DNA of 7,449 nucleotides from Candidatus Nanohaloarchaea archaeon (GTDB taxonomy: Archaea; Nanohalarchaeota; Nanosalinia; Nanosalinales; JAHENU01). The DNA is taken from NCBI GenBank assembly GCA_018609855.1, contig JAHENU010000083.1, forward strand, positions 1-7,449, written 5' to 3'. The position numbers were made by a program, and so were the translations under genes. This document shows, piece after piece, positions 5,015 to 7,449 of this stretch; position 1 is the first letter of the stretch; each line of letters opens with the position of its first letter. The notes under the pieces were generated by a model, which was not told the DNA's origin, made no database searches, and was given only the letters and a program-made list of their open reading frames with translations.

Positions 5015-5952
5015 TCAGTTGCTGCAGTAATCCATCGACGTATTTCTCCCTCTCCAAAAGCGACAGCTGCCAAGATGAAAGGAATAACATGATACATCAG
5101 CCTAAATAAAATAAGAGCGGCAATTACATGTTCTTTTGGAGCAAATGGCGCTAACAGAAGAATCGTGCCAGAGTCAAAGACACCTAAACCAGCAGGCACA
5201 TGGCCAACAATAGCTACAAACATAGCGACAGTGAAAGCAACCAAATACGGTACTAGAGGGACAGTCTGTACACTAGGGAAAAGGACATAGAGCAAAAGAG
5301 CTTGTGCTATCCAATCCCCGACACCGTAGCCGATTTGACGGGTGGCCAACTGCCATGAAGGGATAGGGATTCGCCACCGGAACAGCCGTACGGATGGAAT
5401 GCGAACACAGGCAAAAAAGTAAATGACTACTGTGAGAAGAAATACCGCAGCTATAAGGCGGAAAAGGAGAGGTGAAAGGATTTTAAGTTGCGCAAGGGCG
5501 GCAGATGGTGCCAATAATAACACAGCACCACCAAGGACTGTGAAACCAAACCAAGAACTAAGACCAACAAAGGCAATATGTTCGGTAAATTGTTGTGGTG
5601 TTACGTTCCATTGTGTATAGATTCGAAGGCGCGCAGCACTGGCACCGAGGAAAGATAAGTTAAGTACATTGTTGAATGCCTCGCCCACTGTCCCTGCATA
5701 AGCAACATTGCGGAAAGGCAGTCCGAGTTGTGTGTACCGAGCGGCGGTATATTCAAAACCGATTATCATACCAAAACTGACTAGTGTCAGCCCGATAGCA
5801 GCTGCGATTTGCCATAGTGCCACTTGGTGTATGGCTGAGAGAATGCGGGTCAGCGTAATATCTTGCACCATCTGAGCGAGAAATAGTAGCGAGCCAATTA
5901 ACAAAGCAATGCCAACTCCGGTCGCCAACCAGTCAAACCAGGTGCGGGTCAT
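5011..5952 (-). CDS. YbhN/UPF0104-like membrane protein (lysylphosphatidylglycerol synthase transmembrane-region family)
   Basis: The 313-residue protein has about seven to eight hydrophobic segments. Family signatures are FLGASAARLRIY at about 101-112, WFGFTVLGG near 134-142, and GHVPAGLGVFDSG at about 250-262, followed by an ILFRLMYHVIPFILA helix. These match the flippase-like membrane domain shared by YbhN and the N-terminal half of MprF. No soluble lysyl-transferase domain is attached, so lipid lysylation is not indicated; a role in moving or handling lipid-linked groups is inferred. ATG 5952 has a TATA box 26 bases upstream and no Shine-Dalgarno, so the mRNA is probably leaderless. It heads the chain of four overlapping genes ending with Rpp21. 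Confidence 0.87.
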   Translation of the reverse strand: MTRTWFDWLATGVGIALLIGSLLFLAQMVQDITLTRILSAIHQVALWQIAAAIGLTLVSFGMIIGFEYTAARYTQLGLPFRNVAYAGTVGEAFNNVLNLSFLGASAARLRIYTQWNVTPQQFTEHIAFVGLSSWFGFTVLGGAVLLLAPSAALAQLKILSPLLFRLIAAVFLLTVVIYFFACVRIPSVRLFRWRIPIPSWQLATRQIGYGVGDWIAQALLLYVLFPSVQTVPLVPYLVAFTVAMFVAIVGHVPAGLGVFDSGTILLLAPFAPKEHVIAALILFRLMYHVIPFILAAVAFGEGEIRRWITAATE

Positions 5953-5974
5953 GTATACTGATCCCCAGTGCTGG

Positions 5975-5981
5975 TTTATAT
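5975..5981 (-). promoter_or_regulatory. TATA box of the YbhN-like/Rpp21 operon
   Basis: On the minus strand ATATAAA is centred 26 bases before ATG 5952, the spacing expected when transcription starts at the ATG. Confidence 0.65.
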
Positions 5982-6004
5982 CTGTAATGAAATGTTGTTA
6001 TACA

Positions 6005-6015
6005 GAAAGAAAAGA
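6005..6015 (-). terminator. T-rich tract after tRNA-Gly
   Basis: On the minus strand TCTTTTCTTTC begins 15 bases after the tRNA-Gly 3' end. It is a plausible archaeal T-rich stop signal before the YbhN-like promoter. Confidence 0.35.
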
Positions 6016-6029
6016 GATGAGGAATTCTA

Positions 6030-6101
6030 TGCGCCGTGTGGGAGTCGAACCCACGTCTCCACCGTGGCAGGGTGGTGTCTTAACCACTGGACCAACGGCG
6101 C
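6030..6101 (-). tRNA. tRNA-Gly(GCC)
   Basis: On the minus strand the acceptor GCGCCGT (6101-6095) pairs perfectly with ACGGCGC (6037-6031), and the discriminator is A (6030). The anticodon stem CCACC/GGTGG encloses the loop C-T-GCC-A-C, giving anticodon GCC. The T arm is GTGGG-TTCGACT-CCCAC. The D stem has one mismatch at 13-22. No intron and no encoded CCA. Length is 72 bases. Confidence 0.96.
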
Positions 6102-6110
6102 TCACAATTC

Positions 6111-6118
6111 TATATAAA
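6111..6118. promoter_or_regulatory. TATATAAA element, use unclear
   Basis: A strong TATA match lies between the tRNA-Gly gene (reverse) and the zinc-finger gene (forward). It is about 14 bases from the tRNA 5' end and about 46 bases from ATG 6161, so its spacing fits neither gene well. The AAATATTTAT element at 6128-6138 fits both better. Confidence 0.3.
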
Positions 6119-6127
6119 TCAAAAAAG

Positions 6128-6138
6128 AAAATATTTAT
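6128..6138. promoter_or_regulatory. Shared TATA-like element for the zinc-finger gene (+) and tRNA-Gly (-)
   Basis: AAAATATTTAT is nearly symmetrical. Its centre is about 28 bases before ATG 6161 on the plus strand, predicting a leaderless mRNA, and about 32 bases before the tRNA-Gly 5' end on the minus strand. One element could therefore serve both divergent genes. Confidence 0.45.
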
Positions 6139-6160
6139 CTCTTCTGCGACTACTGCCAAT

Positions 6161-6439
6161 ATGTCAGCGAAACGGCGGCATAAATACAAAAATGAAAGTG
6201 AAATGACACAATGCGTGGTGTGCGGGGAGCCAGCTACTCGTCTGAACAATGCACGCCAACCAGTCTGTCGACAACACACGGAAACAACCATTGATGTCGC
6301 CTGTCCTACCTGCGGCCTCCCTATGGAAATGCGTGATGGTAAATACGGATATTTTTGGGGTTGTACAGGATTTCCTTTGTGTGAGAAGACATTGTCAATC
6401 AAGCAACAATTACAGCAACAGAGTGATACCGATACATAA
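6161..6439 (+). CDS. Small double zinc-finger protein with a topoisomerase-type C4 finger
   Basis: The 92-residue protein begins with a basic, polar stretch. It then shows a first candidate zinc site C18-VV-C21 ... C36-RQ-H39, and a second site C48-PT-C51 ... C68 ... C74, with GKYGYFWGC and FPLCEKTL between and after. The second site matches the C4 zinc finger found in repeats at the C-terminus of bacterial and archaeal type IA topoisomerases. Here it stands alone, without a topoisomerase. Single-stranded DNA or RNA binding is the family expectation; the partner is unknown. A glutamine-rich tail follows. ATG 6161 fits the TATA-like element as a leaderless start. ATG 6203 is a less likely alternative. 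It lies between tRNA-Gly and tRNA-Arg. Confidence 0.8.
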   Translation: MSAKRRHKYKNESEMTQCVVCGEPATRLNNARQPVCRQHTETTIDVACPTCGLPMEMRDGKYGYFWGCTGFPLCEKTLSIKQQLQQQSDTDT

Positions 6440-6470
6440 GACCGATCGTTAACCTCTTAAGTGCTGCGAC

Positions 6471-6478
6471 ATATATAA
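6471..6478 (+). promoter_or_regulatory. TATA-like element close to tRNA-Arg
   Basis: ATATATAA is a strong TATA match, but its centre is only about 12 bases before the tRNA 5' end. Normal spacing would start transcription inside the tRNA, so either it is not the tRNA promoter or the spacing is unusual. Confidence 0.3.
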
Positions 6479-6485
6479 GAAATGA

Positions 6486-6648
6486 GGGCCCGTAGCTCAA
6501 CCGGACAGAGCGCGCGGCTTCGGAATCATTCGCTCTATTATAGGCGAATGTTGCAGAAAATTGCGTTGCAATTTTCGGATGCGTCTTTTTTTAGATGACG
6601 CTGAATGAAGACACCGCGAGGTTGGGGGTTCGAATCCTCCCGGGTCCG
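6486..6648 (+). tRNA. tRNA-Arg(UCG), intron-containing
   Basis: The acceptor GGGCCCG (6486-6492) pairs with CGGGTCC (6641-6647) with one G-U pair; the discriminator is G6648 and no CCA is encoded. The D stem is GCTC/GAGC with GG in the loop. The anticodon stem CGCGG (6513-6517) pairs with CCGCG (6614-6618) across the intron. The loop C-T-TCG-G-A gives anticodon TCG at 6520-6522. The T arm is GGGGG-TTCGAAT-CCTCC with one G-U. Removing 6524-6612 leaves 74 bases. Confidence 0.94.
6524..6612 (+). other. 89-base tRNA-Arg intron at position 37/38 with internal hairpins
   Basis: CTTC (6518-6521) pairs with GAAG (6607-6610) as the four-pair central helix. The three-base bulges G-G|A (6522-6524) and A-C|A (6611-6613) are each cut after the second base, a textbook bulge-helix-bulge site. 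The intron holds three stem-loops in a row: CATTCGC/GCGAATG (6527-6550), GAAAATTGC/GCAATTTTC with a GTT loop (6556-6576), and GCGTC/GACGC (6581-6601). The intron is longer than the mature tRNA. Confidence 0.88.
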
Positions 6649-6653
6649 GACGG

Positions 6654-6658
6654 TTTTT
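6654..6658 (+). terminator. Oligo-T terminator of tRNA-Arg
   Basis: TTTTT starts six bases after the tRNA 3' end, the usual place for termination of an archaeal tRNA transcript. Confidence 0.5.
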
Positions 6659-6717
6659 AGTATAAGCCCTTCTTCTATAACTTCCGGTAATAAAGAAGCT
6701 GTCTAACAAAGTACCGC

Positions 6718-6733
6718 TTAATTATTAATATTT
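6718..6733 (+). promoter_or_regulatory. AT-rich promoter element of the PH-like membrane protein gene
   Basis: TTAATTATTAATATTT contains overlapping TATA-like cores. The core near 6727 is about 26 bases before ATG 6754. The left edge is about 27 bases before ATG 6745. Confidence 0.4.
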
Positions 6734-6744
6734 GTAAACAACGG

Positions 6745-7167
6745 ATGGAGGCAATGGAAGAGGAAGAACGGATAACTAGTCATGGCTCACTTATTCTTAC
6801 TAATAAGCGACTAATTCAGGAAAAGAAAAGTGGGTTTCTTGGTTCACAGAGGCAGCATCATGAAATACCGCTGGATAAAATTGATTCGATTACTTCTAAC
6901 TCACAAAACTATCAGTGGATGTCCATCTTCGGAGCTGCTACTTTTATTTTTGGATTTTTATTTGAAGTATACGCCAAAATAAACGTTCAAAATGCAATTT
7001 TTCAAATTGTTGGATTTTCATTGGTTGTTATAGGCATTATTTTCTTTATATTCGGGTTTTTGGGACAGCATCAGGTGCAATTCCATTCCGCTAATTCCGT
7101 CATTCACGAGAAGCAAAAAAACATCGAGCCGTTTGTAGAGAAACTACGAGAGGAGCTTTACCGATAG
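6745..7167 (+). CDS. Membrane protein with a bacterial-type PH-like domain interrupted by a transmembrane hairpin
   Basis: The 140-residue protein begins with a soluble part. SLILTNKRLIQEKK (about 15-28) and HEIPLDKIDSIT (about 39-50) match the opening strands of bacterial PH-like (YdbT/YdbS type) domains, where LTNxRLI and IPLxxIxSI are typical. Two transmembrane segments follow (about 59-76 and 85-106). The chain then returns to QVQFHSANSVIHEKQKNIEPFVEKLREEL, which looks like a last strand and the closing helix. Function is unknown; a membrane-edge scaffold is inferred. ATG 6754 is an equally good start, better placed for the TATA core and preceded closely by GGAGG. No neighbour is co-transcribed. 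Confidence 0.75.
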   Translation: MEAMEEEERITSHGSLILTNKRLIQEKKSGFLGSQRQHHEIPLDKIDSITSNSQNYQWMSIFGAATFIFGFLFEVYAKINVQNAIFQIVGFSLVVIGIIFFIFGFLGQHQVQFHSANSVIHEKQKNIEPFVEKLREELYR

Positions 7168-7373
7168 ACTAAATAATTCCTCCTTCCTTTTCTGCTGATT
7201 TCGATCTTACAACGGTCTGATTCTGGCACCGGGGAAGGACATCAATTGCTTAACTGTACTTGTATGCAACATCAACCTATATTTTGCCGTACAGCCTTCC
7301 AAGCCTCGTAGCGGTAATTTAGATAGATTATCATCAAAAGAATTTTTTATGTTTCACAACATGAATGCAATAC
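7168..7373. other. Intergenic gap with a nested inverted repeat at 7233-7300
   Basis: No credible gene is seen in these 206 bases. A pyrimidine-rich stretch (7178-7192) after the stop may end the PH-like gene transcript. GGAAGG (7233-7238) and CTGTAC (7254-7259) are complementary, in nested order, to the adjoining GTACAG (7289-7294) and CCTTCC (7295-7300). GCAA/TTGC (7266-7269 and 7284-7287) can pair inside. This could be a small structured RNA, flanked by a TATA-like CTAAATAATT (7169-7178) and a T run (7343-7348), but nothing identifies it. Confidence 0.3.
7343..7350 (+). promoter_or_regulatory. Possible TATA box of the gene starting at 7374
   Basis: TTTTTTAT is centred about 27 bases before ATG 7374 and repeats the sequence seen 28 bases before tRNA-Lys. 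It supports a leaderless start there. Confidence 0.4.
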
Positions 7374-7449
7374 ATGTCACAAAGAACATTATTGCTTGTT
7401 GTTTTTATAGGGGCTGTTATCGGCATATACGCCCTTAGTGGGAATGCTC
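7374..7449 (+). CDS. N-terminal start of a secreted or membrane-anchored protein (partial)
   Basis: From ATG 7374 the frame is open to the end of the window and gives 25 residues. MSQRTLLL leads into a hydrophobic run VVFIGAVIGIYAL and then SGNA. A short basic start, a hydrophobic core and small residues after it suggest a signal peptide or an N-terminal membrane anchor. A TATA-like element lies 27 bases upstream. ATG 7361 was discarded because its frame stops within the window. The protein family cannot be told. Confidence 0.5.
   Translation, partial: MSQRTLLLVVFIGAVIGIYALSGNA

Noticed and set aside
5909..6160. Forward extension of the zinc-finger frame, containing RVGVEPTSPPWQGG
   Set aside because: It runs across tRNA-Gly on the opposite strand and the divergent promoters; only the part from ATG 6161 looks like protein.
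6593..6604. Possible box C/D guide RNA in the tRNA-Arg intron (GATGA followed by CTGA)
   Set aside because: The C-like box directly precedes the D-like box with no guide-length spacing, and no partner boxes were found.
6497..6709. Minus-strand open frame with a GGFEPPTSR motif
   Set aside because: This is the well-known false protein made by reading a tRNA gene backwards; it lies over tRNA-Arg and its intron.
7310..7345. Minus-strand TTGATGA as a C box of a C/D RNA
   Set aside because: No CTGA D box occurs at a suitable distance downstream on that strand.
1..7449. Mobile elements, CRISPR arrays, defence or toxin-antitoxin genes
   Set aside because: No transposase, integrase, regular repeats or recognisable defence motifs were seen on either strand.

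Overview
The window comes from an archaeon. Evidence: three tRNA genes without an encoded CCA, two of them interrupted one base 3' of the anticodon by introns with a bulge-helix-bulge fold; ribosomal proteins S8e and L37e; an archaeal Sm-like (LSm) protein; the Rpp21-type protein subunit of RNase P; and TATA-like boxes about 26-28 bases upstream of several ATG codons, as expected for leaderless archaeal mRNAs. Tight packing and overlapping genes suggest a compact genome, possibly of the DPANN type, but no phylum can be fixed from the sequence alone.

Layout. 1-1087 (+): the cysteine-rich end of an unknown gene, then an OB-fold plus HD-domain protein like the YhaM exoribonucleases. 1125-1230 (+): tRNA-Lys(CUU) with a 34-base intron. 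1295-2390 (-): LSm, L37e and a SpoIIM/DUF95 membrane protein, read leftward. 2391-2480: a short divergent promoter region with two perfect dyads. 2481-4129 (+): S8e, an O6-alkylguanine-DNA alkyltransferase and a presenilin/signal-peptide-peptidase-like membrane aspartyl protease. 4079-5952 (-): a chain of four overlapping genes (YbhN/UPF0104-like membrane protein, two small membrane proteins, RNase P subunit Rpp21) whose last gene overlaps the protease gene tail to tail. 6030-6101 (-): tRNA-Gly(GCC). 6161-6439 (+): a small double zinc-finger protein. 6486-6648 (+): tRNA-Arg(UCG) with an 89-base intron. 6745-7167 (+): a membrane protein with a PH-like domain split by a transmembrane hairpin. 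7168-7373: a gap with a nested inverted repeat. 7374-7449 (+): the first 25 codons of a probably secreted or membrane-anchored protein.

How the genes relate. Much of the window is RNA and translation machinery (S8e, L37e, LSm, RNase P, a possible RNA-degrading nuclease, tRNAs), mixed within the same transcription units with membrane proteins of poorly known function. Genes predicted to be first in a transcript usually have a TATA-like box at leaderless spacing and no Shine-Dalgarno sequence. Several internal genes (L37e, the 86-residue membrane protein, Rpp21) and the HD gene carry good Shine-Dalgarno sequences. I see no mobile element, CRISPR array or defence system. The least explained signals are the dyads around the S8e/LSm promoters, the structured tRNA-Arg intron, and the placement of a presenilin homologue and an RNase P subunit on opposite strands of the same DNA.
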